Source: Haliclona indistincta
Taxonomy: Eukaryota; Porifera; Demospongiae; Haplosclerida; Chalinidae
Reading direction: 5' to 3'
NCBI GenBank assembly: GCA_964017065.1
Contig: OZ024785.1
Coordinates: 6,150,167 to 6,214,166 of the forward strand
Length of the DNA: 64,000 nt
The notes under the pieces were generated by a model, which was not told where the DNA came from, searched no databases, and saw nothing but the letters and a program-made list of their open reading frames with translations. Shown here piece by piece: positions 53,077-63,654 of this stretch (within the stretch, counting starts at the first letter, position 1; the number at the start of each line of letters is the position of its first letter). Position numbers and translations under genes: made by a program.

Positions 53077-53973
53077 ATGGCCAAACCAGTAGTATTCATC
53101 ATCGGCGCCACTGGAAACATCGGATCAGCCACAGTTACTGAACTAGCCAGCAAGCATGGCGGCAAGCTAGACATCCGTGCAGGAGTACGCAATCCTGAGT
53201 CTGAGAAAGCCGACAAGCTGAAGGGACTGGCTGGCGTTACCGTCGTGCAGGCAGAGATGGGAGATAACGACAAGCTCGTGGAAACCCTCAAAGGTGTGGA
53301 CACTCTCTACATCAACACTCCGGCAATTAAAAACAGAGTTGAAGTCACAGTTGCTACAGCAAATTCGGCAAAGAAGGCTGGAGTAAAGCACCTGGTCGTT
53401 GTGAGTGTTGCCAGTGATAATAATGATGGATTCCTTTTCGGCCGACAGTTCACCAAGATTGAAAACACAATCAAAGAACTAGGGCTACCGTACACCTTCC
53501 TTCGCCTGCCCTCTTTTATGGAGAATAATTTCGGACAAACAGCCACCATAAAGGGGCAGTCCAGCATCTTCTCACCAGTTGACCCCACCAAACCATATGT
53601 TGTTGTTGCAGTTGAAGATGCCGGCAAATTCGGTGCTGTGGTGGTTGCAGATCCAAGAAAGCATTTCAACAAGGTCTACAATGTAATTAGTGACCGTTAT
53701 ACTTACAACGACCTGGCTGCTGCTTTCAGTGAAGTTCTCGGCAGAGAAATCAAATATGTGCGAGTCCCTTACGAAGCTAGTAAGCAAGCATTCCAAACTA
53801 ACCTGAAGCTGGCGAATTGGCAGGTTGAGGGTCTGATGGAGTTATTTAAGTTAATTGACGAAGGTGCTACAACAATGAAAGACCATGATCTGAGCAGCTT
53901 TACCGACATCACTGGAGACAAACCAACTGACATCAAGACATGGGTCACTAAGAATGCTGCTGCTTACCAGTGA
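53077..53973 (+). CDS. NmrA-type reductase-like protein, gene 2
   Basis: Intronless, 298 residues. GATGNIG (10-16), GVRNPESEKADKL and the same fold landmarks as gene 1, with two extra residues (SE) after the second strand. Intact frame. Its promoter has been replaced by the foldback element ending at 53050; only GTACCATGG directly at the start is shared with genes 3 and 5, and a weak TGTATAG sits at 53049-53055. Confidence 0.86.
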   Translation: MAKPVVFIIGATGNIGSATVTELASKHGGKLDIRAGVRNPESEKADKLKGLAGVTVVQAEMGDNDKLVETLKGVDTLYINTPAIKNRVEVTVATANSAKKAGVKHLVVVSVASDNNDGFLFGRQFTKIENTIKELGLPYTFLRLPSFMENNFGQTATIKGQSSIFSPVDPTKPYVVVAVEDAGKFGAVVVADPRKHFNKVYNVISDRYTYNDLAAAFSEVLGREIKYVRVPYEASKQAFQTNLKLANWQVEGLMELFKLIDEGATTMKDHDLSSFTDITGDKPTDIKTWVTKNAAAYQ

Positions 53974-54358
53974 CTAACTGTTCACAAAATTAATTAGACA
54001 AAGACATGGATTTGAATATACTGTGATGCATGTACAAGATAACAATGCTTGATTCCAGCTTGATTCAACTGTTTATATTGAACACAAATATTAGACAAAA
54101 TTTATTTGTATTGTCACATTAAATTTGAGCATCATGTCAAGAAGTCGCTGTGATGCATGCAGATGTATGCTTCATCTCTTACTGACATTTTCTGGAACTG
54201 CCGTGTAGCACAACTCTGGAATGTACTTCCTGTATCCAAATAATTATTCCTCATGTAGTTAGCACAGCTTATTTTGTGCATCTATGATTTTGTGTATAAA
54301 ACCACGATTACAGTTGTTCTTTTGGATGTCATAATTACTCATTACCTGTCACTCATTA
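53974..54358. other. 3' flank of NmrA gene 2, no gene
   Basis: Flank related to 59054-59480 (TGTGATGCATGTACAAGATA, ACAAAATTTATTTGTATTG). No coding sequence. Confidence 0.55.
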
Positions 54359-54734
54359 CAGTGGCGGATCCAGGGGGGGGAATCGGGGGCCAATTCCCCC
54401 CCTTCGCGAGCACGTTTAATTAATTCATAGACTATTTTATTGATTGCCACGCCTCTCGATCGTTAACACGCGCACGAGCTCATACATATACATGACGAGC
54501 AGCTAGCTGGGGACTACTAGTACTGTAGTATCAAGTCTATAACCATGAAGAGAGGTCGAAGTTCCAAGAGATCCAAGTTTCAACCTTTCAAAACAGGCGC
54601 ACGGTCTCAGTAGAGTCCTAGCAGAAACGGAAAGCGTACATACACGTTCTGAGTTCTATTTATTGCAATCTGTATACATTAACACGCAATGATCAATGAG
54701 CGAAAATGACGTCATTTCAATGAATATTAATTAG

Positions 54735-55022
54735 ACAAGTAATAAAAACATTTAAATCAAAATGGAAGAGATTTAGGGTTGGTACATGTATCGAAAAAGT
54801 ATGGAAACAAGATTTGAAATGAAAAGGATTATAACAATAGCAGTGTAATGCTACCTCCCTATTCAATTAACCACAACTATCGAAAGCAGTTAATTTAGGG
54901 AGGTAGCATTACACTGCTATTGTTATAATCCTTTTCATTTCAAATCTTGTTTCCATACTTTTTCGATACATGTACCAACCCTAAATCTCTTCCATTTTGA
55001 TTAAAATGTTTTTATTACTTGT
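54735..55022. repeat. 288 bp near-perfect palindrome
   Basis: Arms of about 135 bp (ACAAGTAATAAAAACATTT at the outer end, GCTACCTCCCTA near the inner end) with a loop of about 17 bases and only a few mismatches. It would fold into a very stable hairpin. Confidence 0.9.
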
Positions 55023-55550
55023 TTCTTTTCTTTTTTTATTAATGACTTAGTTGGCACTTATGCTAATGCAGTGTAATAATTGTAATAATAGTTCCGGCAG
55101 CAGACTCAGCGGCACTTGCCAGCAGTGACTCGGCTGAGCTCGATCGACTCTGCACTGCATGCAACATGTACCATGCAACATTAGCTAAGCTTAAGATAGC
55201 ATTCTTACAAGCCTGAACAGACAAATCCAGTGTAACAGTGAAGATATGCTCGTTGTCTGCTGTGAACACTGCTAGTGGCAGCAGCACTCGCGTTCCATGC
55301 TATTTGTACTAAGGTGCGCTTGTATTAGAATAATTACATACACGGGCGTGCGCGAGTAGGCGTAACCTAGTAACGGAGTTCAAGGAATGGAGTCTGTTAT
55401 GGACCCAAAATCGCTGTTTTTCTGGAAATACTCGCTTCTGTTAGTGTTTTAGGCTTAAATAGATATCAGGTGCACTGCTCCCAACGACTAGTGTAGTTGC
55501 TGTGTAGGTTTTGTCTTGAATAGCTCACTCGCCACGGCGGTAGGCTGGCT

Positions 55551-55579
55551 GGAGAAGAAGAAGAAGAAGAAGAAGAAGA
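55551..55579. repeat. (GAA)n microsatellite
   Basis: About nine GAA units. Confidence 0.9.
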
Positions 55580-56227
55580 TGAACAAACGGGTGACCACGT
55601 GAACTCTGGTTTACCACCTTAGACCTGGTTTCTTTTGCTTCTAAAGGTCTCTTTGTAATCGCATAAATCGTGCAAGGAGCTTCAGAACGTTAGATACGCT
55701 TGAAACGCCCGTACGGCGAAGATATGGTAGTGCCGTACTTAGTGCCTCCAGGCGAGACGCCATCTTGTCATGCCCATAGTAACTGGCCTTATAGTCTTTA
55801 TTAGTAGACTCATTGTAAGCGCTTACCTCTTAGGATAGCTCCTAGGTAGTTAAAATACTCCTGATGTCGCCAACAGCCAAGATATACGTGAATTATTGCG
55901 TTTAGCCTAAGTGTAGCCGCCATCTTGTTTTCCGCCCAACCCTAATATGCCACTGCTACCGCGTGGCATAATATTTCAAAAAATCGCGCGCGCACCTTCT
56001 TTTTCTAATTCTTAATTCTTCACACCCTAGTTAAGCCCCTGTTGGCCCCCCCTTTTTCAAATCCTGTATCCGCCCCAGCATTATTATAATAATTTCTGTC
56101 AGCCCATGCTCAATAAAATTAATTTGCCCGTGCAATGCAATAATGAAGTTGCCCATGCAAACATTGCCGGTTTTGCCCATGTGAAAATGAATTTGCCTAT
56201 GCAAAAAGGTCACAGCAGTAAAGTACC

Positions 56228-56797
56228 ATGGCCAAACCAGTAGTATTCGTGATCGGCGACACTGGAAACATCGGATCAGCCACAGTTACTGAACTAGCCA
56301 GCAAGCATGGCGGCAAGCTAGACATCCGTGCAGGAGTACGCAATCCTGAGTCTGAGAAAGCCGACAAGCTGAAGGGACTGAAAGGCGTTACCGTCGTGCA
56401 GGCAAAGAAACCCTCCAAAGGTGTGGACACCTTCTACATCAACACTCCGGCAATTAAACACAGAGTTGAAGTCATAGTTGCTACAGCAAATTTGGCAAAG
56501 AAGGCTGGAGTAAAGCACCTGGTTGTTGTGAGTGTTGACAGTGATAACAATGATGGATTCCTTTTCAGCCGACAGTTCACCAAGATTGAAAACACCATCA
56601 AAGAACAAGGGCTACCGTACACCTTCCTTCGCCTGCCCTCTTTTATGGAGAATAATTTCGGACTAACAGCCACCATAAAGGGGCAGTCCAGCATCTTCTC
56701 ACCAGTTGACCCCACTAAACCATATGTTGTTGTTGCAGTTGAAGATGCCGGCAAATTTGGTGCTGTGCTGTACATGCATATGAATTGTCTACATTAA
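56228..56797 (+). pseudogene. NmrA gene 3, truncated and fused to Rab intron sequence
   Basis: Starts like gene 2 (here GDTGNIG, the first Ala of the motif changed to Asp) but lacks the AEMGDNDKLVETL segment. At about 56770 it jumps into CATGCATATGAATTG from Rab intron 4, reading on to a chance stop at 56797. The C-terminal third is missing, so it is probably non-functional. The junction marks an unequal exchange between the NmrA and Rab loci. Confidence 0.82.
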
Positions 56798-57005
56798 AAT
56801 GTGTCTTTATTTCAGGGGTGTTCATAACCTCTGCATTGATGTTCATAGTGTGGTGTCGTTATTTCAGGGGTGTTCATAGTGGGGGGTTCCCTTGTTAATA
56901 GTTATTATTATTATTATTGTGCACATACTGAACACACACACACACACACACCAGCAACTTGCAAACTGTGAAATAGGTGTTTTTTTCTTTCTTTCTGTTC
57001 TCTAG

Positions 57006-57267
57006 AGCAACATAACATTCTCTTTACTCAGACATCAGCTCTTGACGCTACACGTCGAGGAAGCATTTCAAAGAATGATCGAAGGTGCAAGATCATGCAT
57101 ATTTCATATCGTATTGTAGAGATCTATCGTAGAATGGATACGGATCCAAAAATATTAGAAAGCACTGCAAAATCCCCACGCACAGACTGTTGAAGTGAGC
57201 ACAAGAACTGAAGAGCCAGAACGGAAGAAAACAAAATGTTGCAACCAGTGGTTGCAACAGAAGATAG
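57006..57267 (+). pseudogene. Copy of Rab exons 5 and 6
   Basis: 57006-57084 and 57120-57267 match exons 5 and 6 of the Rab11-like gene, with splice sites. Exon 5 lacks two bases (GCTACACGTCGAGG) and exon 6 has a small duplication (GCAACCAGTGGTTGCAAC) near the end. Without exons 1-4 it is a passenger of the duplication. Confidence 0.88.
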
Positions 57268-57489
57268 TTTATTATCAGAAATTGATTGTCATACATGTAT
57301 TTATTTGTCATCCGTCACACTTATTGAATTGTTAGTGCAAATATCACATGGGTAAGATGACTCATACATGCTCGAGTCAGCAAGAGCACACTCGTCCAGC
57401 GCTCATTTTGACGAGCATTTTGACACGTGTATTAGCCCCGCCTATCTTGTGTACATGGGTGATGCACCGCCACCGGGTCCTTCTAGATC

Positions 57490-57497
57490 GATAAAAG
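57490..57497 (+). promoter_or_regulatory. TATA-type box of NmrA gene 4
   Basis: GATAAAAG followed by ACGAAGTTCAGCTCGCAGA, as before gene 1. Confidence 0.55.
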
Positions 57498-57558
57498 ACG
57501 AAGTTCAGCTCGCAGATCTCAGAACGAACAGTCCTACTCGAGAATTTCTTTCTAAACC

Positions 57559-58443
57559 ATGGCTAAGCCCGTAGTACTAGTTATCGGTGCCACTGGAAAA
57601 ATCGGGGCGGCTACAGTGACTGCACTCGCCAGCAAATATGCCGACAAACTGGACATCCGTGCTGGGGTACGCAATCCTGAGAAAGCCGACAAGCTGAAGG
57701 GACTGGCTGGCGTTACTGTCGTGCAGGCAGAGATGGGAGATAACGAGAAGCTTGTTGAGACCTTCAAAGGTGTGGACACCCTCTACATCAATACTCCAGG
57801 GATTGAAAACAGAGTTGAGGTCACACTTGCTACAGTGAAGTCTGCAAAGAAGGCTGGTGTCAAGCACCTTGTCGTTGTGAGCGTAACCAGTGCTCAAAAT
57901 GAAGAAATCCTTTTCGGCCGGCAATTCACTAAACTTGAAAATACAATCAAAGAACTTGGACTACCGTACACCTTCCTTCGTCTGCCCTTTTTTATGGAGA
58001 ATAATTTCGGACTAATAGCTACCATTAAGGGGCAGTCAAGCATCTTCTCTCCAGTCGATCCCACCCAAAAGTATGTTGCTATTGCTGTTGAAGATGCCGG
58101 CAAATTGGGAGCTGTGGTGGTTGCAGATCCAAGCAGGCATTCCAACAAGGCCTACAATGTCATTAGCGACCGATATACCTACGACGACCTGGCTGCTGAT
58201 TTCAGCGAAGTTCTCGGCAGAGAAATCAAATACGTTCGGGTCCCTTACGAAACTACTAAACAAGCAATCCAGGCTAATCTGGAGAAATGGCAGGTCGAGG
58301 GTCTGCTGGAGTTATTCAAGTTGATTGACGATGGTGGTGCAGCACTGGAAGACCATGATCTGAGCAGCTTTACTGACATCACTGGAGACAAACCAACTGA
58401 CATCAAGTCATGGGTCACCAAGAATGCTGCAGCTTTCCAGTGA
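57559..58443 (+). CDS. NmrA-type reductase-like protein, gene 4
   Basis: Intronless, 294 residues, intact, differing from gene 1 at only about 17 residues (for example TQKYV for TKKYV, AYDDL-type changes near residue 215). GATGKIG at 10-16. Together with the Rab exon copies upstream and the 3' relic downstream it duplicates the 49870-52165 region as one block. Confidence 0.87.
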   Translation: MAKPVVLVIGATGKIGAATVTALASKYADKLDIRAGVRNPEKADKLKGLAGVTVVQAEMGDNEKLVETFKGVDTLYINTPGIENRVEVTLATVKSAKKAGVKHLVVVSVTSAQNEEILFGRQFTKLENTIKELGLPYTFLRLPFFMENNFGLIATIKGQSSIFSPVDPTQKYVAIAVEDAGKLGAVVVADPSRHSNKAYNVISDRYTYDDLAADFSEVLGREIKYVRVPYETTKQAIQANLEKWQVEGLLELFKLIDDGGAALEDHDLSSFTDITGDKPTDIKSWVTKNAAAFQ

Positions 58444-58924
58444 TTCAAGACCGTTTATAACCCACAAAATAATTAGCTACTAGCTGGCTATTAGACAAAA
58501 TTTTTAATACATGAAATTGTTTTAGTCACTCAGATCGTTGATGTCAATTTATGTTTGCATAAAATTATTTTTTTAACATCATGTCAAAAAGTGCATGCTG
58601 GATTATGCTTCATGTATCATCTCTTGCAAAGAATAGACATTCGTAGTACTAGTACATACAAGTAGCGCAACTGGAATGTACTTCCTGTACATGTATCAAA
58701 ATATATTTTGCCTCGTGTAGCCTAGCACAGCTTATTTTGTGTAAAAACCACAATCGATTCATATTCTAAAGACAGTAGGTTGTCGTTCTTAAGAGCGGAT
58801 GTCATATTACTTATTATCCGTCACACATTTGTCATTTCAGTGTTTCCTCAAGATTGACCACAAAATTAACATCATTAAAATGCTCAAAATTCCAGTAGTA
58901 ACCAGTAGTATGATAGTGGTAGGT
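58444..58924. other. 3' flank of NmrA gene 4, no gene
   Basis: Duplicate of 51560-52029. Confidence 0.6.
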
Positions 58925-59053
58925 CAAGGGTCTGCTGGAGTTATTCAAGGTGATGACGACGGTGCTGTAGCAATGATCTGAGCAGCGTCACTGTGAACAA
59001 ACCAACAGACATCAAGACATGGGTCACCAAGAATGCTGCCTGTTTATCAGTGA
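58925..59053 (+). pseudogene. 3' relic of an NmrA gene (second copy)
   Basis: Degraded counterpart of 52030-52161: AACAAACCAACAGACATCAA and GACATGGGTCACCAAGAATG remain, with indels and an early TGA. Confidence 0.8.
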
Positions 59054-59650
59054 CAAACTGTTCACTAATTAGACAAAGACGTCATGGATTTGACTATGCT
59101 GTGAAGCATGTACAAGATAGCTATGCTTGATTCAACCATAGATTCAACTGTTTATAATTATTGAACACAAAATAATATTAGACAAAATTTATTTGTATTG
59201 TCACATTAATTTTGAACATCATGTCAAGAATTAAGTCACTGTGATGCATGTAGATGTATTCTTCATCTCTTACTGACATTTCTAGAACTACCACGTGTAG
59301 CACTAGTGCCTACATGTAGCACAACTCTGGAATGTACTTCCTGTATCCAAATAATTATTTTTCCTCATGTAGTCTAGCACAGCTTATTTTGTGCATCTAT
59401 GTATAAACCACAATCACATTCATGATTCATTCTGAAGGTTGTTGTTCTTTTGGATGTCATGATTACTCATTACCTGTCACTCATTATATTAATTATCTGT
59501 CAGTGCATCTATTTCACAAAAAATAGTGTTTCCTCAAGCTAGATTGACCACAATGTCACATGAGTGAGACGACTGTTGAGTCATTATACTCAAGTCAGGA
59601 GGAACACAGTGACACTTCTAGCCAGTCGCATTTTGATGACAATTGTAACC
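59054..59650. other. Flank without genes
   Basis: Duplicated NmrA 3' flank; from about 59520 it is paired with 61610-61700 (TAGTGTTTCCTCAAGCTAG). No coding sequence. Confidence 0.55.
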
Positions 59651-59664
59651 ATAGCTAAGCCCGA
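59651..59664 (+). pseudogene. 5' relic of an NmrA gene
   Basis: CCATAGCTAAGCCCG corresponds to the start of gene 1 (CCATGGCTAAGCCCG) with the start codon lost; it is joined directly to downstream flank. Confidence 0.5.
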
Positions 59665-59903
59665 ACATAATTATTATTGGTCATGCACTCACATCATTAA
59701 AATGCTCAAACTGTATTGTCAAGAGGTTGTGATGTGCTTTGCAGATGCATGAAATTAGTATTAGCCGCTATCACCTCTGTGAAAATACTCTGTACTCTGT
59801 CTGCCATGCATGTACAAGATAGTAAAAACCTAGACTTCTTCTGGAACTACCACGTGTATTGAATCCAGACATGCCTCGTGTAGACTAGGAAGCCAAATCG
59901 TTG

Positions 59904-59912
59904 TATAAAAAC
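59904..59912 (+). promoter_or_regulatory. TATA box of NmrA gene 5
   Basis: TATAAAAAC about 85 bases before the start codon, followed by GATTCATTCTACA and a pyrimidine-rich leader, repeated at 61978. Confidence 0.6.
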
Positions 59913-59993
59913 AGTTAATCCCAATCACGATTCATTCTACATTCCGGCTTCGCCCATTATTCCACTCCATCTCTATCGCAGCAGTAAAGTACC

Positions 59994-60887
59994 ATGGCCA
60001 AACCAGTAGTATTCGTGATCGGCGCCACTGGAAACATCGGATCAGCCACAATTGCTGAACTCGCCAGCAAGCATGGCGGCAAAGTGGACATCCGTGCTGG
60101 AGTACGCAATCCTGAGTCTGAGAAAGCCGACAAGCTGAAGGCACTGAAAGGCGTTACTGTTGTGCAGGCAGAGATGGGAGATAACGACAAGCTCGTGAAA
60201 ACCCTCAAAGGTGTGGACACTCTTTATATCGTTACTCCTGGAGCAGAAAATAGAGCCCCGCTGACCATTGCAACAGCTAAAGCAGCCAAATCTGCTGGAG
60301 TAAAGCACCTAGCTGTTGTTAGTGTTTCAACAGCAGTACTACCAGACACTGTGTTTGGTCGACAACTATCAGATATAGAAGAATCCATCAAGAAACTCAG
60401 CATACCCTATACCTTCCTTCGTCTGCCACTATTCATAGAGAATTACTTTGCTTTCAAAGATCCAATTCAAGGTCAATCGAGCATATACTCACCAGTGGAC
60501 CCGACCAAGCCATACACACCTGTTGCAGTAGCAGATGCAGCCAAAGCAGCTGCAGTAGTGCTAGCAGATCCCGGCAAGCACGCTAATAAGATCTACCATA
60601 TCAACAGCGACCGTCACACATTCAGTGACGTAGCCGCTGCATTCAGTGAAGCACTCGGCAAAGAAGTGAAGTACGTGCAGGTCCCCTATGACGCTGCTAA
60701 AAAAGCTTTCATGAAAATGGGAGTACCCGAGTGGCAAACAGACGGCATCCTCGAGCTAGATCGTCTCATCGACAGTGACTCTCCAGTCACGAATCGTCCT
60801 GACATCAGTGACTTCACTACTCTAACAGGTGAAAAACCAACCGACCTCAAGACATGGGTCAGTCAAGTAGCCGGAGCCTTCAAATAG
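59994..60887 (+). CDS. NmrA-type reductase-like protein, gene 5
   Basis: Intronless, 297 residues, intact. GATGNIG at 10-16. The first 75 or so codons are nearly identical to genes 2 and 3, after which (about 60225) the protein belongs to a distinct subfamily shared with gene 6: TPGAENRAPLTIATAKAA, GRQLSDIEESIKKLSIPYTF and TGEKPTDLKTWVSQVAGAFK. The mosaic suggests gene conversion at the 5' end. Cofactor NADP(H) expected; substrate unknown. Confidence 0.86.
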   Translation: MAKPVVFVIGATGNIGSATIAELASKHGGKVDIRAGVRNPESEKADKLKALKGVTVVQAEMGDNDKLVKTLKGVDTLYIVTPGAENRAPLTIATAKAAKSAGVKHLAVVSVSTAVLPDTVFGRQLSDIEESIKKLSIPYTFLRLPLFIENYFAFKDPIQGQSSIYSPVDPTKPYTPVAVADAAKAAAVVLADPGKHANKIYHINSDRHTFSDVAAAFSEALGKEVKYVQVPYDAAKKAFMKMGVPEWQTDGILELDRLIDSDSPVTNRPDISDFTTLTGEKPTDLKTWVSQVAGAFK

Positions 60888-61034
60888 AGAACAACAAGAC
60901 AAAAATGCTGCAGAGACTTGAATAGACAAAACATTAGCTTGTCTCATAACACAATTCTTGACATGTGTAGATGGTTACAATCACATTATTGCTATTGTTG
61001 AACAAAGTTGCATAATATTATGTAGTCTCAACTC

Positions 61035-61485
61035 TCATCCTGCCTGATCTTGATGAGCCGTCTGTGATTGTGTTAGTGACAGCTCTAGCTCCTTACGTGC
61101 GGCAGACACGGTGCTCTCAATCTGCAAATGACCAAGCAGTTATAATAGTCAGCTAACTACAGTGGAACCCCTCTTAGCGGACACCCTCACTATAATGGAC
61201 AATTTTGTTGGTCCCAATGGTGTCCGCCTTAGAGAAGTTTCACTGTACATTACGCTCAAAATGTAGCAGCACAGCTGAAAAAGAGCTACTACATCTGGAA
61301 AAGCTGCAAGTCTAAAGCAGCTAAAGTCTAAAGCAGATTTGGATTTTAAAATGAACTGTAAAGCATGCCGGCTAAGTCAATAAGCCGTGCATGTCAACCG
61401 TTTTTCAATCTCAATTTTATTCCACTAGCCTTACCTCTTTCAATGCTTCCACTACTCTCTGCATTGATTGTAACCATCTTTGTAA
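61035..61485 (-). pseudogene. Two terminal exons of an unknown coiled-coil protein
   Basis: Minus strand: QRWLQSMQRVVEALKE (exon ending at 61435 before GTAAGG) joins in phase 0 to IESTVSAARKELELSLTQSQ and TAHQDQAG* (61121-61035 after TTTGCAG). The heptad-like pattern suggests a coiled coil. The upstream exon is cut at about 61488 by NmrA promoter sequence, so this copy is a fragment. The last exon is duplicated at 63655-63741. Confidence 0.55.
61160..61245. mobile_element. 86 bp pogo/Tigger-like MITE
   Basis: CAGTGGAACCCCTCTTAGCG at the left is mirrored by the right end GCCTTAGAGAAGTTTCACTG, with TA on both sides. The paralogous position at about 63780 is uninterrupted. Confidence 0.8.
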
Positions 61486-61496
61486 TCATGATTGTG

Positions 61497-61505
61497 TATA
61501 AAAAC
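61497..61505 (+). promoter_or_regulatory. Orphan NmrA-type TATA box
   Basis: TATAAAAAC with the following CACGATTCATTCATGAA, copied from NmrA promoters, but the only coding remnant downstream is a start-codon relic near 61707 (CCATGGCTAAGCCCG). Confidence 0.45.
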
Positions 61506-61706
61506 ACAATCACACTCACGATTCATTCATGAAGACAGTAGGTTGTTGTTCTTTAGATCGAATGTACTCATTGCCTACTCATTACAATAATCTATTAATG
61601 CATCTATTTCACAAAAAAATAGTGTTTCCTCAAGCTAGCTAGGGTGACCACAAATATCACACGACTGTTGAGTCCTTATGGTCGCATTTTGATGACAATT
61701 GTAACC

Positions 61707-61720
61707 ATGGCTAAGCCCGA
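61707..61720 (+). pseudogene. Second 5' relic of an NmrA gene
   Basis: CCATGGCTAAGCCCG, the first codons of an NmrA gene, followed at once by the same flank as at 59665. Confidence 0.55.
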
Positions 61721-61977
61721 ACATAATTATTATTGGTCATGCACTCACGTCATTAAAATACTCAAAATGTATTGTCAAGAGGTTGTGATGTGCTTTGCAG
61801 ATGCATGAAATTAGTATTAGACGCTATCACCTCTAGCTGGGAAAATACATTGTACTCTAATCTGTCTGCCATGCATGTACAAGATAGTAAAACGCTTCAT
61901 CATGTATAGAATTTTTCTGCAACTGCCACGTGTACTGAATGCAGACATTATGCCTCGTGTAAGAAGCCAAATCGGTG

Positions 61978-61986
61978 TATAAAAAC
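61978..61986 (+). promoter_or_regulatory. TATA box of NmrA gene 6
   Basis: TATAAAAAC about 85 bases before the start codon at 62071, same context as gene 5. Confidence 0.6.
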
Positions 61987-62070
61987 AGCTAATCCCATTC
62001 ACGATTCATTCTACACTCTGGCTTCGCCCATTATTCCACTCCCCCATCTCTATCACAGAAGTAAAGTACC

Positions 62071-63506
62071 ATGGCTAAACCAGTAGTATTCGTGATCGGC
62101 GCCACTGGAAACATCGGATCAGCCACAGTTACTGAACTATCCATCAAGTATGGCGGCAAACATAGGTGCCAACTTTTCAGGAGCTACTTCAGGGACAATC
62201 AATTCACTTAATAATATTATTAATATTATTCATTATAATCACGTGAATGTTATTACGTAATAATCATAATTAATACTATTCCTTTGAAGTCTCTTGTCCA
62301 ACTTTCCACAAAGTGGCACAGTCTCTTAGATTTCTTCTTTGGAGTAGAGTTTGCAGCTTCTGCCTGCTGATGAGCCATGATTACTACCAGTTTACTTGCA
62401 ATTCATGAACACGTTGTCACGCGTTGTGATAAACATAGCATTGCATTAATTTTTTTAAAATAAAAACAATTACATCATTCTTAATAATAGTTATTAGTAG
62501 ATGTATTAATAGTTATTAGTAGATGTATTCTAATTATAGCTCATGAAAGTCGTCTCGAGCAGATTTGTGTTGGACAGCCATGACCCATCCGGCTTTCCGG
62601 GACAAAGGTAGCAATCTGTATCTTCCGTGCGGGACACGGGACAGGGTCTGTAAATCCGGGACTGTCCCGGACGTTTCGGGACGGTTGGCAGCTATGGGCA
62701 AAGTGGACATCCGTGCTGGAGTACGCAATCCCGAGTCTGAGAAAGCCGACAAGCTGAAGGGACTGGATGGCGTTACCGTCGTGCAGGCAGAGATGGGTGA
62801 TAACGACAAGCTCGTGGGAACCTTCAAAGGTGTGGACAGTCTTTATATCGTTACTCCTGGAGCAGAAAATAGAGCCCCGCTGACCATTGCAACAGCTAAA
62901 GCAGCAGAAGCTGCTGGAGTAAAGCACCTAGCTGTAGTTAGTGCTCCAACAGTAGAACTACCAGACACTGTGTTTGGTCGACAACTATCAGATATAGAAG
63001 AATCCATCAAGAAACTCAGCATACCCTATACCTTCATTCGTCTACCACTATTCATAGAGAACTACTTTGGTTTCAAAGATCCAATTCAAGGTCAATCGAG
63101 CATATACTCACCAGTGGACCCGACCAAGCCATACACACCTGTTGCAGTAGCAGATGCAGCCAAAGCAGCTGCAGTAGTACTAACAGATCCCAGCAAGCAT
63201 GCTAATAAGATCTACGTTATCAGCAGCGACCGTCACACATTCAATGACGTAACCGCTGCATTCAGTGAAGCACTCGGCAAAGAAGTGAAGTACGTGCAGG
63301 TACCCTATGACGCTGCTAAAGAAGCTTTCATGAAAACGGGAGTTCCCGAGTGGCAAACAGACGGCATCCTCGAGCTATATCGTCTCATTGACAATGGTTC
63401 TCCTTTCACGAATCGTCCCGACATCAGCGACTTCACTGCTCTAACAGGCGAGAAACCAACCGACCTCAAGACATGGGTCAGTCAAGTAGCCGGAGCCTTC
63501 AAATAG
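62071..63506 (+). pseudogene. NmrA gene 6, split by a transposon
   Basis: The first 30 codons (62071-62160, with GATGNIG) and the remainder (62703-63506, GKVDIRAGVRNPES... to ...VSQVAGAFK) align without loss to gene 5, but a 536 bp element sits between them after codon 30. Reading continues open from an ATG inside the element at 62565, which would give a 313-residue product lacking the nucleotide-binding glycine motif. The promoter is intact. Functional only if the element were removed by splicing; no strong splice pair was seen. Confidence 0.85.
62161..62696. mobile_element. 536 bp DNA element in NmrA gene 6
   Basis: CATAGGTGCCAAC at the left and GTTGGCAGCTATG at the right are inverted ends with one mismatch; GGCAAA is duplicated at 62155-62160 and 62697-62702. 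The AT-rich interior ends with several CGGGAC repeats (62600-62682). No transposase. Confidence 0.85.
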
Positions 63507-63654
63507 AGAACAAGACAAAAATGCTGCAGAAACTTGAATATACAAAACATTAGCATTAGCTTATAACACAATTCTTGACATGTGTAGATGGTTACAATCA
63601 CATTAATATTGCTATTGTTGAACAAAGTTGCATAATATTATGTAGTCTCAACTC

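Larger units (their letters stand above)
54359..56078. mobile_element. hAT-like element with CAGTGGCGG ends and nested repeats
   Basis: CAGTGGCGGATCCAGGG at the left; TCCTGTATCCGCCCCAG at the right. CATTA flanks both ends. The interior has a large foldback, a (GAA)n tract and a segment shared with 11850-11910, but no recognisable transposase. Superfamily assigned from the ends only. Confidence 0.6.
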
